DNA of 64,000 nucleotides. Source: Jacaranda mimosifolia (taxonomy: Eukaryota; Streptophyta; Magnoliopsida; Lamiales; Bignoniaceae). Where the stretch lies: contig CM032129.1 of NCBI GenBank assembly GCA_018894105.1, forward strand, positions 33,187,468 to 33,251,467. Direction: 5' to 3'. Both the position numbers and the translations under genes were made by a program. This document shows, piece after piece, positions 22,811-34,319 of the stretch. The notes under the pieces were generated by a model. The model was not told the DNA's origin, did not search any database, and saw only the letters and a program-made list of their open reading frames with translations. The first letter of the stretch is position 1. The number at the start of each line of letters is the position of its first letter.

Positions 22811-25379
22811 ATGTCATCACCTCATCATTTTGTGCTGGCTTTTCTCATCTCAATACTACTCTTCCATTTCCAAACTGCAGAACCAAGAAAGGGACCAGCA
22901 TCAGCTGATAATTGCCAAAGAAAATGTGGACACGTAGACATCCCTTATCCATTTGGCATGAAGAAGCTGGGCTGCTACCTTGATCAAACGTTTGAAGTCA
23001 CATGCGACGAGTCGACCGGTTCTGCCTTGCTAGCTTGGCAAAAATGGGAGATAGACAGCATCTCTATTGAAACTCACACTCTTCGAAATAAACATGATGA
23101 GGTTCAATCTTTGCATTTTAACAAGTCAGGAGAGAGCTCAAACGGTGCCCATTCTGTCAAGTTGATCGACTTTAGGGACAATCATTACTGCGTCTCCCAC
23201 ACCAAAAACAAGTTCATAGCAATGGGATGTGACTTCTATGCATACCTTATTGATGGCGATGCCAAAGAGTTCTTTGGAGGGTGCGCCCCTCTCTGCAACC
23301 GTCCGGACATAGTTCCTTCGTCAAGTTCGCCTTGTTCGGGACTACATTGCTGCGAATTAAACTTGCCAATAAATATGAGGAATATAAGTTTGTGGGTTGA
23401 CACTATGAATACTTTGACAAAATCTTGGGCAGACCAATGTGGTTTTTTCCATTTTGTGGACAGCGATTTCCTTGGTCAAAATAAGATTAACTTCTCTTCG
23501 TGTAAAGAAACGTACCATGTCCCAGTAATATATGAATGGGCCATTGGGAACACAAGTTGTGATAAAGCAAGGGGAAGAGGAGACTATGCGTGTGGTTGGA
23601 ATACTGAGTGCGTTGATCATGCTCCAGCTAAGGGGTACAGATGCAGATGTAGCGATGGCTACCGAGGGAACCCCTATCTACCAGAAGGATGCCATGGTAA
23701 CAATTTTTCTTTTATTTCTAGGAAGAGTTTGAAGAGTAAAATTAGTACTATAATTAGTTCCATGTTGCTATTGATTCTACAGATATTGATGAGTGTGCAA
23801 ACCAGGAAGACAACAAGTGCCCAAAGAACAACCTTTGCTTTAATACAGAAGGGAGTTACTTATGCTTGTCTACTGGTAGACAGATGTTAGCAGTGCTGCT
23901 TCCCGTAGGTAATTAGTTCTTCTGCTCTTCTCGTTTTTTCATCTTTCAAAACTGTTGGCTTTGCAGCAGTTTTTATGTTGAATTATAGGGATGATATGAA
24001 GGCTAGATAATATCAACAATGGAATGGAACGTAGATAGAAAATGGAGATCTGATTAAATGCTATATTTGAGCATGCAAAATGTTTGCACTCTACTTATGC
24101 TAATAAGCTTTATCTTATTTCAGACACCAACATTATTACCTTGTCATGAGCAACATAATTAATCCACAAAAGCCCTCTTTAAATCCCCGCAAGTAATTCT
24201 GCTAATTGTACTAGTTGCACAACAGGAACTGGTCTTGCCGTTGGCCTTCTAATATTAGCTGCTATTGGTATCTGGACTTGGCGAAAGCTTAAAAAGATTG
24301 AAGAAAAGAAAACGAAGAAGAAATTTTTCAAGAGAAATGGAGGTTTACTGCTACAACAGCAGATCTCTTCCAGCGGGGGAAAAGTGTTACTCGAATTGAT
24401 ACATTTTGGGATTGGGGAACTGGAGAAGGCCACAGATAATTTTAGTGAAAGTCGTATTCTTGGGAAAGGAGGGCTCGGTACTGTCTATAAGGGAATGTTA
24501 TCGGATGGAAGAATAGTGGCTGTAAAAAAGGCAAACATAATTGATGACAGCCAAGTCGGTCAATTCATAAATGAGGTGTTTATTCTATCACAGATAAATC
24601 ATAGGCATATTGTCAAATTGTTAGGTTGTTGTTTAGAGAGTGCAGTTCCATTGCTCGTATATGAACATGTATGTAATGGCACCCTGTATCACCATCTTCA
24701 CGACAAGCCTAACTATTCCACAATTTCTTGGGAGAATCGGTTACGTATTGCTTCAGAAGTTGCTGGAGCAATAGCTTACTTGCACTCCTATGCCAAAACA
24801 GCTATATTTCATAGAGATATAAAGTCGAGCAACATACTGTTAGACGAGAATTTTAAGGCTTTAATATCCGACTTTGGACTCTCAAGGTCAGTATCCATTG
24901 ATAAAACTCACTTGACAACATTTGTGGGAGGCACATTCGGATACTTGGATCCTGAGTACTTTCAATCAGGACAACTAAATGACAAGAGTGATGTTTATGC
25001 ATTTGGTGTTGTTCTTGCTGAAATTCTTACTGGACAAAAGGCTGTCTCTTGTACCAAAGATGATATAGGTTTGGCACTTCGCTTTCGATCAGCAGTGAAG
25101 GAGCACTGTTTGTTTGAAATTGTGGACGAAGCAGTTGCAAGTGAAGGACGGAAGGAAGAAATTGTTGCGGTTGCCAAACTAGCCAAGAGATGTCTGGAAA
25201 TAAATGCCCGTAAAAGGCCAATTATGAAAGAAGTGGCAGCGGAACTTGACCAACTGAGAAAAATAAAAGAGCTCCCAGAGGATGATCAAGAGAGTTTCCA
25301 TGATAAGTATGGTTTGGTAAGTGAAAAGGGTTCCAGCTGTGGCATTGATTTGGAGGTAGAGGATGATCAAATTAAATAA
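22811..25379 (+). CDS. Wall-associated receptor kinase-like gene 3 (WAKL3)
   Basis: Receptor-like kinase. Proposed exons are 22811-23696, 23783-23908 and 24226-25379, 721 residues. Order: signal peptide (about 1-24, [20 protein letters not shown]), GUB_WAK region ([11 protein letters not shown]), EGF-like repeat, shortened calcium-type EGF with four cysteines, TM helix ([14 protein letters not shown]) and kinase with GKGGLG (about 418), catalytic Lys (about 438), HRDIKSSN (about 533) and DFG (about 553). The ectodomain is close to WAKL2. The second intron and kinase exon instead resemble WAKL1: both genes share an intron block (near 24060-24190 and 2345-2490) that WAKL2 lacks. Ends IK at 25379, a few residues earlier than the other copies. 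Confidence 0.9.
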
Positions 25380-26973
25380 CGCCCGGAATAAGGTAGCCCT
25401 ACTTGATCATATTGTGTAACATGCAACAATAAGGCAGCCATTGTCAGTTTCTTCCTACTTCCCTCTTAAGTACTCAATGAGTCCATCATATTAGGTATTG
25501 TTGTTGGTTTTAAATGTTGCACCATGTTTCACAAACTGTTTTAGTGGTTAAATTAGTTTATATTTTGCTGAAAATTTTCACTTCTCATGTCTATCTTTCT
25601 CATTGTTGAATTGAATAATTGGGTCTAAATTTCACCCATTTTAGATCAATTGATTTAAATCCAAAATACTTTTAACATTATCTACAGGATTTTTCTTTGT
25701 ACAACTGTGTAGCGCAGTGGTTCTTATTAATTACAAATTAATGTACTTTTGGTGCACCAGAGAACTGTGCAGAAAAGTGCTGAAAATAATTGTACCTAAG
25801 TGGGGTGATTTGATGTGCACCATGGAATCATCTCTTCACCCGGCAACTACCAGCTGCCATCTTATCATTCTCATATAGAGACCCCTATAAAGCTGATCGA
25901 TAAAGACAATATCAATGTGAAAATCACAGTTATAATCGGTGAATATGTTAATTTGGGCAAGGACTTGTATAAGGGTGTTTGGATGATCAAATAAGTTTGT
26001 CCCATATTTATGGATCGAATTTCCTCCATCTCAATTATATGGGGTGCAGTTGAGCTCAATTGAATGGAGCTTGAGAAAAATTTTCAAGCTTCAGCTCGAT
26101 GAATTTAATTTTGCTAAGATCTAGCTCGACTAATTAAGTTTAAATTTTTAAATGAGTTTTGCATAACTGCAAGAGCTCAATTTCAAGCCTTTGATTCGAA
26201 ATAAAATATTAATAATATTTTATATATTTATATACTGACTTACAAGTCTCGAATCGCATACAATTAATAATTTGAGATTGAATTGAACTAAAGATTAAGT
26301 TTGATTCAATTAGATTTGAACTTAAAACAGCTCAGACGGACTTATAAAACTCGCATACTAGTTTAACTCATATGAACTCTTTGCCAATAAGATTAATTCT
26401 CTGCATGTAAGACTATCGAGGCATCCCTTTTCTTTCAGCATGTGAGAGTAACTGTTTATGACGGATTTTTCATTTTCTTAAGGTCCACTTCTTATTTTTA
26501 TTTTTCAACGAAGTGATCACTTTCACTTTTCTCTTCTGTAAATTTTTCTTTGTGTGAAAAAGATCATTACTTTCCTCAGTTTTTCTTTCTTCTTTCCTCT
26601 TCTCTTTTTCTAATGTTTTGGTGGTTTGGTGGAATGTATGCTAACACCTTTTTAGCTGCTATTTTGGTTGGTGATCGTGGAATTTTCGACACACAAGGGG
26701 AACAATCTTGTCCGTTGGATACAATAGTCTGGAGGACTTCCTTCACCAACTCTATAGTTGAGACCGAGTGCAAACAAGGACTTTATTAGCCAACTTGGCA
26801 AATCAAGCTTGATCTAGCTCGTCTTGAAAATAAGTGCATTCTTCATCAATTTTTTAGTTCATTTTGAATTCTCTATTTTATTTAATATTCTAACTTGTTG
26901 TATTTATGTCAAATGTATCTAATTTCCAATCAACTATTTTCATAAAAAAATATTTAAGACACGTATTATATAT
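25380..26973. other. WAKL3 3' flank, third copy, and following sequence
   Basis: To about 26540 this is the third copy of the duplicated flank, again without the copia insertion (empty site near 25825-25850). The stretch 26541-26970 is unrelated to the other copies. A 79-codon frame at 26550-26789 has a hydrophobic start but no motif, and I do not support it as a gene. Confidence 0.65.
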
Positions 26974-27400
26974 CACTACAAGAAAAAGATAAAATAGTGA
27001 TAAAATAGTAAGTAGCAATACAAAAGTTGTTACTAATTATGTATATTAAGTGACAAAAAATTTAATTTTGTCACCTTAGTGATTTTTACAAACTTAATAG
27101 TGACAAGAATAATGTTAAAGTTGTCACTATAAACAATTAGTGATACACCTATGGTGACAATAAAAATTTTATCACAAATTATAGTGATAATTTTTATTGT
27201 CACTATAGAGTGTGACTAATTGTTAACGATGACAACTTAAAACATTCATTTTTGTCACTATTGAGTAATGTTGTGACAAGATAAAAATTCTTGTCACTTA
27301 AAAATTGATCAGTGACAAAATAAAAGTTATTGTTACTCAATACATGTTATTAGTAACAATTTTTACTTTGTCACTAATATTATATTTTGTCGTAGTGTAT
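26971..27400. mobile_element. Short CACTA-type MITE with TAT target duplication
   Basis: 424-bp element (26974-27397) beginning CACTACAAGAAAAAG and ending TTTTGTCGTAGTG, flanked on both sides by TAT. The inside is built of GTGACAA / TTGTCAC words in alternating direction, repeated more than ten times, an array expected to bind transposase and to fold into hairpins. It has no coding sequence and depends on an autonomous CACTA element. Confidence 0.9.
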
Positions 27401-28296
27401 TTATGAAATAAAATAAAAAGTATGGAATAGAGAATGGACCTATTTCGTTTTTGGTTAGCCTGAGTGCAAATGAGTAGATAATTTTAGTGAGCTTATTTAT
27501 AGCATTTATGATAAATTAATGAATGTTATAAAATTGAGTTATTAAATTTTTATTATTTTATTAAATTAAATATTTTTAATTAAGTCAAACTTAATAAGAC
27601 TGTCTTTTTGAACCACATGGAATTTGTTATTAAAATTATGCCCCTTTTCGCGGTCGTACAGAACACGTAGTCGCGAGGTGGTGTGCTGCTCGACGCAGAT
27701 TTGTAGTTGGGAAACATTAATCAGCAATGCATGCAACTATGCAAGCACACTGAAATGCGAAACCAGATACTAAGTCCGTAGTACTACATCAAAAGTACAG
27801 ACTTGCAACGTGTTTCTTTTGGCTTGAGATTTGGCACGCATTCAACCCGTCAACCTTAACAAATTATTTCGACAGTCAACCAAGGTAGACTCTGTTCGCA
27901 GCGCACAGCTCTTGCGGTCTTGGAATGTGAAATTCTCTTTTTGTGTATGGAAATGTATGGTATTTTGTTGAATTACTTTTAGGCAATTTATTAATCTCTT
28001 GATGTAAATGGCAAGTGTGTTACGTGTGTAGCCTTTCTTTTTTGTCTTATTAATTTTTTGTTTTGAAGGAAGTCTGGCTTTCCCATGGACGGTCAAAATC
28101 TTTTGTAATTCTTCATTGTACGTAATCCTTTTTTTTTTTAAGATTAATATATAGGTTTGGAGTGGATGGTCTAAACTCCCCGCATGCTGCGGTCAACTTC
28201 AAAAAAAAAAAAAAAAAAGAAAAGGAAAAGTATCAGACTTGCTGTAAAAGTTGATATGATCTTTTATTAAATTCTTTCACCATAATAGCCTTTACA
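27401..28296. other. Intergenic, no gene seen
   Basis: AT-rich sequence with a small GC-richer island (about 27645-27720, containing TCGCGGTCG and GTAGTCGCGAGG). A poly-A run lies at 28201-28218. No open frame with recognisable content. Confidence 0.55.
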
Positions 28297-28640
28297 CACT
28301 ATTGAAAAAACTGTAATTTGCAACGGATTTTATGGCGGAAAATCCATCATAAAAAAATTTCATTGCAAAAAATTAAAAAAAAATGCGACGAATTTTTCCA
28401 TGGCAAATTTAAGGGAAAAAAACAAGAAAAAAAATATATTTTTTTTGTATTTTAGAAAATTTTGTGAGGGAAATTTTTCCATCACAAAATTTAAGTTTTG
28501 CAACAGAAAATTCTGTTATAAAACTTTTTTGAAAAAAAAAAAAAATCGCATTTTAGAATATTTGCAACGGAATTTTTTTTTTTTTTTTCCATCACAAACA
28601 TTTTTTGCATTTTTTTTGCTTCATCTCCCCTCCCTTGTAT
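28297..28640 (+). mobile_element. CACTA-like left end with subterminal repeats
   Basis: Starts CACTATTGAAAAAACTG and continues with many words of the form GCAACGGAATTTT / AAAATCCATCA in both directions. It resembles the terminal fragment at 19452. The right terminus was not found; a GC-rich segment (28646-28710, GGCCGGCCGC and GGGCGCCCGCCC) follows. Probably a truncated or diverged non-autonomous CACTA element. Confidence 0.5.
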
Positions 28641-29430
28641 CTTAGTTGTCGGCTGGCCGGCCGCAAGTTGGGCGCCCGCCCAGCAAGCTGCTGGGCAGGC
28701 AGCCAGATCTAGGCATTTTTCTTTTTTCTTCATTTTTTTTGAAAATTTTTGTTTTAATTTTGAAAAATGCTAATAATTTTTATTTATTTATTGGTTCAGA
28801 TTTGGGGAGCTTACATTTTGCGTTATCCAAATTAATTAAGGTAATTTTTTTAATTATGATTTATTTAGTTAAAATTTAATTTTTGTATTAGTTAAGATTT
28901 GATTCATGTATTTAGTTAACACATATGATTTACATATTAGTTAAACTCAAATAATGATTTATTTATTAGAATATATTTTGACTTAATACAAATAATAATT
29001 TATGTTTTAATTAAAATTTGAGTTAAATTTTGTAATCCTATTAAATGTCGTTATAGTTATGTTTTTATCTGAATTAAAAATTTCGTTAGAATTTTGATTG
29101 AGTTACACTTTATGTTAATTTATATTAAATTTGTAAGTTTTAATTTACTTTATGTTATAATGATTTAGGAATAAATATATGCACTTGTAACATGTACCTA
29201 ATGACATATGCTATCTCGACTGTGGTAGATACTTTTTGGTGAGTGTTAAGTTTTGTGGAGCGCTTAGAGGTAAGTTTGTATATCTTTTTTGATTTTATAT
29301 ATATATTTTCATAGAATACATTAGAAATATTTAGAATTGGTGGAATTAGAAAGGAGGATGAGATGTTGGGAAAATGGGTGGAGCCTTCTCAGTTGCTGCT
29401 AATTAATTTTTAATTGCTTGTATGATAATG
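28641..29430. other. AT-rich spacer before the tandem array
   Basis: GC-rich first 70 bases, then very AT-rich noncoding DNA. It includes words such as TTATATTAAATTTG that hint at diverged array units, but no clear period. No gene. Confidence 0.5.
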
Positions 29431-31230
29431 ATGGGTATAAGGAGGAGTGTTTATGTGTTAGATTATGTATTTATATTGAATTATGGGTTAGATTTACATT
29501 TTGTGAATTATATATTCAATTAGAATTTGAGTTATATGTTGGACTTATTTTAAATTATATGTGGGTTTATGATGAGATATAAGTTAGATTATATTGAATT
29601 ATGTGTTAGACTTGTATGTGTTAAGACTATGCATTTATATTGAATTATATGTTAGATATTGTTAGATTTATATTTTTTGAGTTATATGTTTGATTTATAT
29701 TAAATTATATGTTGGTTTATAATAAGATATATATTTGGTTATATTGAATAATGTGTTAGATCTACACATGTTAGATTATGCATTTACATTGAATTATTTG
29801 TTAGATTTATATTTTGTGAATTATATATTGGATTAGGATTTGACTTATATATTGGACTTATATTAAATTATATGTTGGTTTATGATGAGATGTATGTTTG
29901 ATTACATAGAATTATGTCTTAGATTTATGTGTGTTAAGATTATGCATTTACATTGAATTATGTGTTAGATTTTGTAAGATTTATAGTTTGTGAATTATAT
30001 GTTTGACTTATATTAAATTATATGTTGGATTATATTGGATGTATTTTTGGTTATATTGAATTATGTATTAGATTTATATGTGTTTAGATTATGCATTTAT
30101 TTTGAATTATATGTTAGATGTTGTTAGATTCATATTTTTTGAGTTATATGTTCGATTAAGATTTGAGTTATATGTTTGATTTATATTAAATTATATGTTG
30201 GTTTATAATGAGATGTAGGTTTGGTTATATTGAATAATGTGTTAGATTTACAATTGTTAGATTATGCATTTACATTGAATTATGCATTAGATTTATATTT
30301 TGTGAATTATATATTTGGTTAGGATTTGAATTATATATGTTGGACTTATATTAAACTATATGTTGGTTTATGATAAGATGTATGTTTGATTATGTTAGGA
30401 TTTGACTCAATTATCGAGAGATCAAGTTTGACTAAAATTAGGACTTCTTCTTGTATTGGGTTTCCTAGTTCTAGGTAAAGTAATCAAGCAATTTTTTTAT
30501 TATAAATAGAGGTTTTTATTGATTACTTGATAGAGAGAGCACTCATGAAACTCATGATATGATACTCATGGGGTAGTTACTGTGAGTATCTCTTTAGTAG
30601 TTATAATAGTGGTTATACAAGGGGTTTTTGGCTTGAGTTTGAGTATGTCAAATTCAAGGGTTGGCTTGTACTGGTGAAAATTCTATAATAATTGAAGAAA
30701 GAAAATTCCCGTGAAGGTAGGCAAAATTTATCAAACCACATAAATCTGTGTCTGTTTTATTTTTCTATCTGTTCGGTATTAATTTTGTCATCAAATTTGT
30801 GAGTGTGATTTGTGGATTCCCAATAAATTAAATCTCATACCTAAATTGCTTTCGTTGTACTCCAACAGATTATATTAAATAATGTGTTAGATTTGTATGT
30901 GTTAAGATTATGCATTTACATTTAATTATGTGTTAGATTTATATTTTTTGAATTATATATTTGAGTAGGATTTGAATTATCTAAGTTGGACTTATATTAA
31001 ATTATATGTTGGTTTATGATGAGATGCATGCTTGATTATATTAAATTATGTATTAGATTAATATGTGTTAAGATTATGCATTTACATTGAATTATGTGTT
31101 AGATTTTGTTAGATTTATATTTTGTGCATTATATGTTTGATTAGAATTTGAGTTATATGTTGGAGTTATATTAAATTATATGTTCATTTATGTTGGATGT
31201 ATGTTTTATTATATTGAATTATATATTTGA
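29430..31230. repeat. AT-rich tandem array, about 150-170 bp units
   Basis: A long-period tandem array. The landmark TATGTTGGTTTATGATGAGA (with variants) occurs near 29559, 29708, 29870, 30021, 30193, 30360, 31005 and 31176, giving steps of about 149-172 bp once the solo LTR between 30393 and 30867 is subtracted. Each unit also carries GATTATGCATTTACATTGAA and GTGTTAGATTTATATTTTGTG. Units have diverged by substitutions and small indels. No coding potential. The array ends exactly where the gypsy LTR starts. Confidence 0.85.
30388..30872. mobile_element. Solo LTR, 475 bp, inserted in the tandem array
   Basis: Sequence foreign to the array runs from TGTTAGGATTTG (30393) to ACTCCAACA (30867) and is bordered by the 5-bp duplication GATTA on both sides (30388-30392 and 30868-30872). 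It contains a TATAAATAGAGG promoter-like motif at about 30502. These are the features of a Ty1/copia-type LTR left after recombination between two LTRs. Confidence 0.9.
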
Positions 31231-31783
31231 TGTGGGATAGCCTAAGTAGCTCGTCCAAAACTGCATTGGCCAAAAACTATAGCATCATCTTTGCTGCATT
31301 AAATGCACTGACAGGTGGCATGCCTCTGCATTAATGGCGCATGCCGTCCTATTACTGCCTGACGCAGCAGGTACTTCAACAGTGTATTACCCTGTCCCTA
31401 GAACCTGGGAAGATAGCTGCCTAAAATAGTACAGAGATGGGAGATGACTAATTGCCCCTCACGCAGAGACGAAGGCCCTTTCTACATGTCAAGGGCATTT
31501 CAGACAAATCCCTAAGGGGAGAAGGCTATAAATACCCCTACTCCAGCCTTTCAGAGGTATGCTCTCATATATACACAAAGTCCATACTCTGCTGCTCTCA
31601 TTATCTAGTCAACCCGTATTAACTTGAGCATCAGAGCGCCTTAGCCGAGGGCCCCTCAGCTAGCCTGATATTTGCTAAGTGATTGCAGGATTCAGCCAAT
31701 CTACAATCGAAAATCGACCATAAAGGTCGAATCTCATTGAGACATCCCTTTGATCCAACTTGCAGCGGATCGAACCCTCATCA
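31231..31783 (+). repeat. 5' LTR of the gypsy element
   Basis: 553 bp from TGTGGGATAGCC to CCCTCATCA, immediately followed by the primer-binding site. A CTATAAATACCCC core-promoter-like motif lies near 31526. There is no partner LTR in the window. Confidence 0.8.
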
Positions 31784-32156
31784 TTTGGCGCCGTTTGTGG
31801 GAAACTTTGAGTCCTCTATCGAAAAGTAGTGAACACCAAGCGAGCCCCCTCGGGGAACGGAAGAAAATAGGAGATCCGGCTCTCCCCCATCCAGACCACA
31901 GCAAGAACTAAATGCCCCAAGGTCTAGCGCCCAACCAGAGCCTGTAGTCACGCTGACCATGCCCCAGTTGATGCAACTCATTAGTGAGTAGATTTTAGCA
32001 CAAATTTCAGCCCAGCTCTCAGCGGCCTTGAATCGACATGCCATTCAATCGGAGCCGGTGGCCAATGTAACACCACAACCCACAACCCCGGAGAGAAGGC
32101 AACCTGAGGAGAACTCTGAGCGGCTAGAATCCCAAAGGCCCCCATTGAGATGAGAA

Positions 32157-33339
32157 GTGAATCCATACCATTTTCCAAGAGAAATGGCTTGTCCTATGCC
32201 CTATGAGGAAGTGTCGGATTCTATCGATCATGGCGTTCGACCCCTTCGAGCCCTGCAGTGCGATAGGGTCGAGCTTCAAGACCTCGCACGAATAGGAATG
32301 CATCTCAGTCAGATAAAGAGGAATGGGAGGAGGTATCCCACGAGGTACAGCAATTAAACCAACAACTGAAGGAGATCTCGAGGAGAAACATGGAAAGGAT
32401 ACCCCATCAAGAGGGACCGCAGAGGTTTCAAAGAGAGAGGGACTCCCCGTTTGTTCAAGAAATCATCGATGAGCGCAATGCTGTCGATGCCAAAATCTCG
32501 ATCGACTTGCCGAGATATGATGGGTCGATCAATCCGAACGAACACTTGCTGCAATTCGAGTATATCATGCAGCTGCATACACGCAATGAGTACATCCACG
32601 CTAAGATACTAGTGACTACTTTTCATGGGATAGCACTCAACTGGTTTGTGAAATTGGAACCAATGTCGATATTCTTATATGACCAGCTGCGCGACAAATT
32701 TTTGCACCAGTTTGCGAGCAAGAGAAAAGCCAAGCTTCCCCACATACATTTGCACACAATAAAATAGAACGAGGGAGAATCCCTTTGGGAATTTTTCACT
32801 CATTTCAACACGAAAATGTTAAAGATCGATAGCTCGATAGTCGAATTCTTGATCGACTATTATTCCTTGGTCTGAAGTATAAGAAGTGTGCCAATGCATG
32901 GGTTCGCGAGCAGCCCAGGTTGATGGAGGAGCTTCTTGACCTCGCAGAGACGTACATGACCCAGGGAGAGATGAACAAGCTAAAATACGGTAGTCTGGAG
33001 GTCAACAAGAGGAAAAACCAGGAGAAAGATGATCGTCAAGTCAGGGAGGGATGTCGATCCCCCATAAAATACTTCTATGAGTACACTCCGCTCAATCTCC
33101 TGAGAAATGAGGTATTGTTTGCCATTCAGCATAACAATCTGCTTAAAAAATCCAAAAAGCTCACGAAGACTAAAGCCATGAAAAAATTAAAAAAATACTG
33201 CCATTTCCATCGACAAAAAGGTCATGATACCGAAGACTGCTTCAACTTGCAGGATGAGATTGAAAGGCTGATAAGGCAAGGCCACCTAAAAAAGTATGTC
33301 AAAGAGCAGGCTAGGCATAAAGAGGGCAAGACCGACTAA
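32157..33339 (+). pseudogene. Gypsy gag remnant
   Basis: Two main frames cover gag. 32390-32767 contains the capsid pattern (RYDGSINPNEHLLQFEYIM, then GIALNWFVKLEP). 32920-33339 contains LAETYMTQGE and a nucleocapsid-like zinc motif (CHFHRQKGHDTEDCFNL). A stop at 32765 and a frameshift before 32920 separate them. Confidence 0.85.
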
Positions 33340-33591
33340 ACTCCTCGTAGAGAAAGGTCGGCCAACCCGATAAGAGAAGGCAAAAGGAAAAAACTAGCCC
33401 AAGACCTCCACCCACCCATTCGAGGAGTCATTAACATAATCGTGGGAGGTCCCACTAAGGGAAACTCCAGATCCATGAGGAAATAGACTCAAAGAAATCT
33501 TCAATCGACCAAATCAGCTAAGGTCGAGTCGATTTTCCATCTCTCAACCAATACAAAACCAATCTCTTTCATCGACTCTGACCTCGACCAC

Positions 33592-34017
33592 ATGGAGAAT
33601 AGGGGAGTCGATAGAAAAATAGAATGTCCCATGTTGGTAGCCCTGCAAATAGCCAACTTCGAGGTCAGGAAGATATTAGTTGACAATGGTAGCTCCGTGA
33701 ACATAATATTCTTGTCTACTTTGAACAAAATAAAGCTTGGGGAATTAAAGTTTGATCAGGTCAGAATGCCACTGGTCAGATTCAGAGGGTCCGAGATCAT
33801 TCTGGAAGGATCTATCAATCTTTCCACAACATTTGGATATGGCCCTCAGAGCAGAACCTTGATGATCAACTACTTGGTGGTCGACGCTCCATTCGCCTAC
33901 AACATAATTATTGGTCGACCAGTCCTAAATGACTTCATGGCCATCATTTCCACATACCATATGAAGATTAAGTTCCTAACCTCAGCAGGCGTAGGAGAAC
34001 TTTTGTGCAATCTGTAG
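33592..34017 (+). pseudogene. Gypsy aspartic protease remnant
   Basis: 141 codons with the retroviral-type protease motif VDNGSSVNII around 33680 and a second hallmark, IIGRPVLNDF, around 33905. Asn at position 3 of the usual D-[TS]-G triad environment (DNGSS) is normal for plant Tat elements. It is separated from gag and RT by stops. Confidence 0.85.
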
Positions 34018-34319
34018 GATGCATGGCGTTGCTGTACTATTTCTGTCGAGGCCAACAAGTAGAAGAAGCGACCTCAGTTGAAGCCCTCAGGGGATGCCCC
34101 AGTAGCGAAACCCGAGGAGGGGCCTGCATCTAAGAAGATGAAGTTTGAAGACACCAGGGTCGAGCTAGTTGAGGAGTTCAAAGCAATTGAACTGGAGTTA
34201 GGAAACCCCGACAAGACCACTCAGGTTAGAAGCGATATGGGTGATCGCTTGGAATATCTCATGGTCGAATTCCTCTGACGAAACATTGATGTATTCTCTT
34301 AGAAAGACCTCCAAGGAAT

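Noticed and set aside
26550..26789. 79-codon frame with a hydrophobic start
   Set aside because: No family resemblance, low complexity at the start, lies just after the decayed duplicated flank.
28400..28879. Three short frames with long Phe/Lys runs
   Set aside because: Produced by poly-A/poly-T and subterminal repeats of a CACTA-like end.
29430..31230. CRISPR-like array of regular repeats
   Set aside because: Units are long, diverged and contiguous without unique spacers, in a plant nuclear context; it is a tandem satellite-like array.
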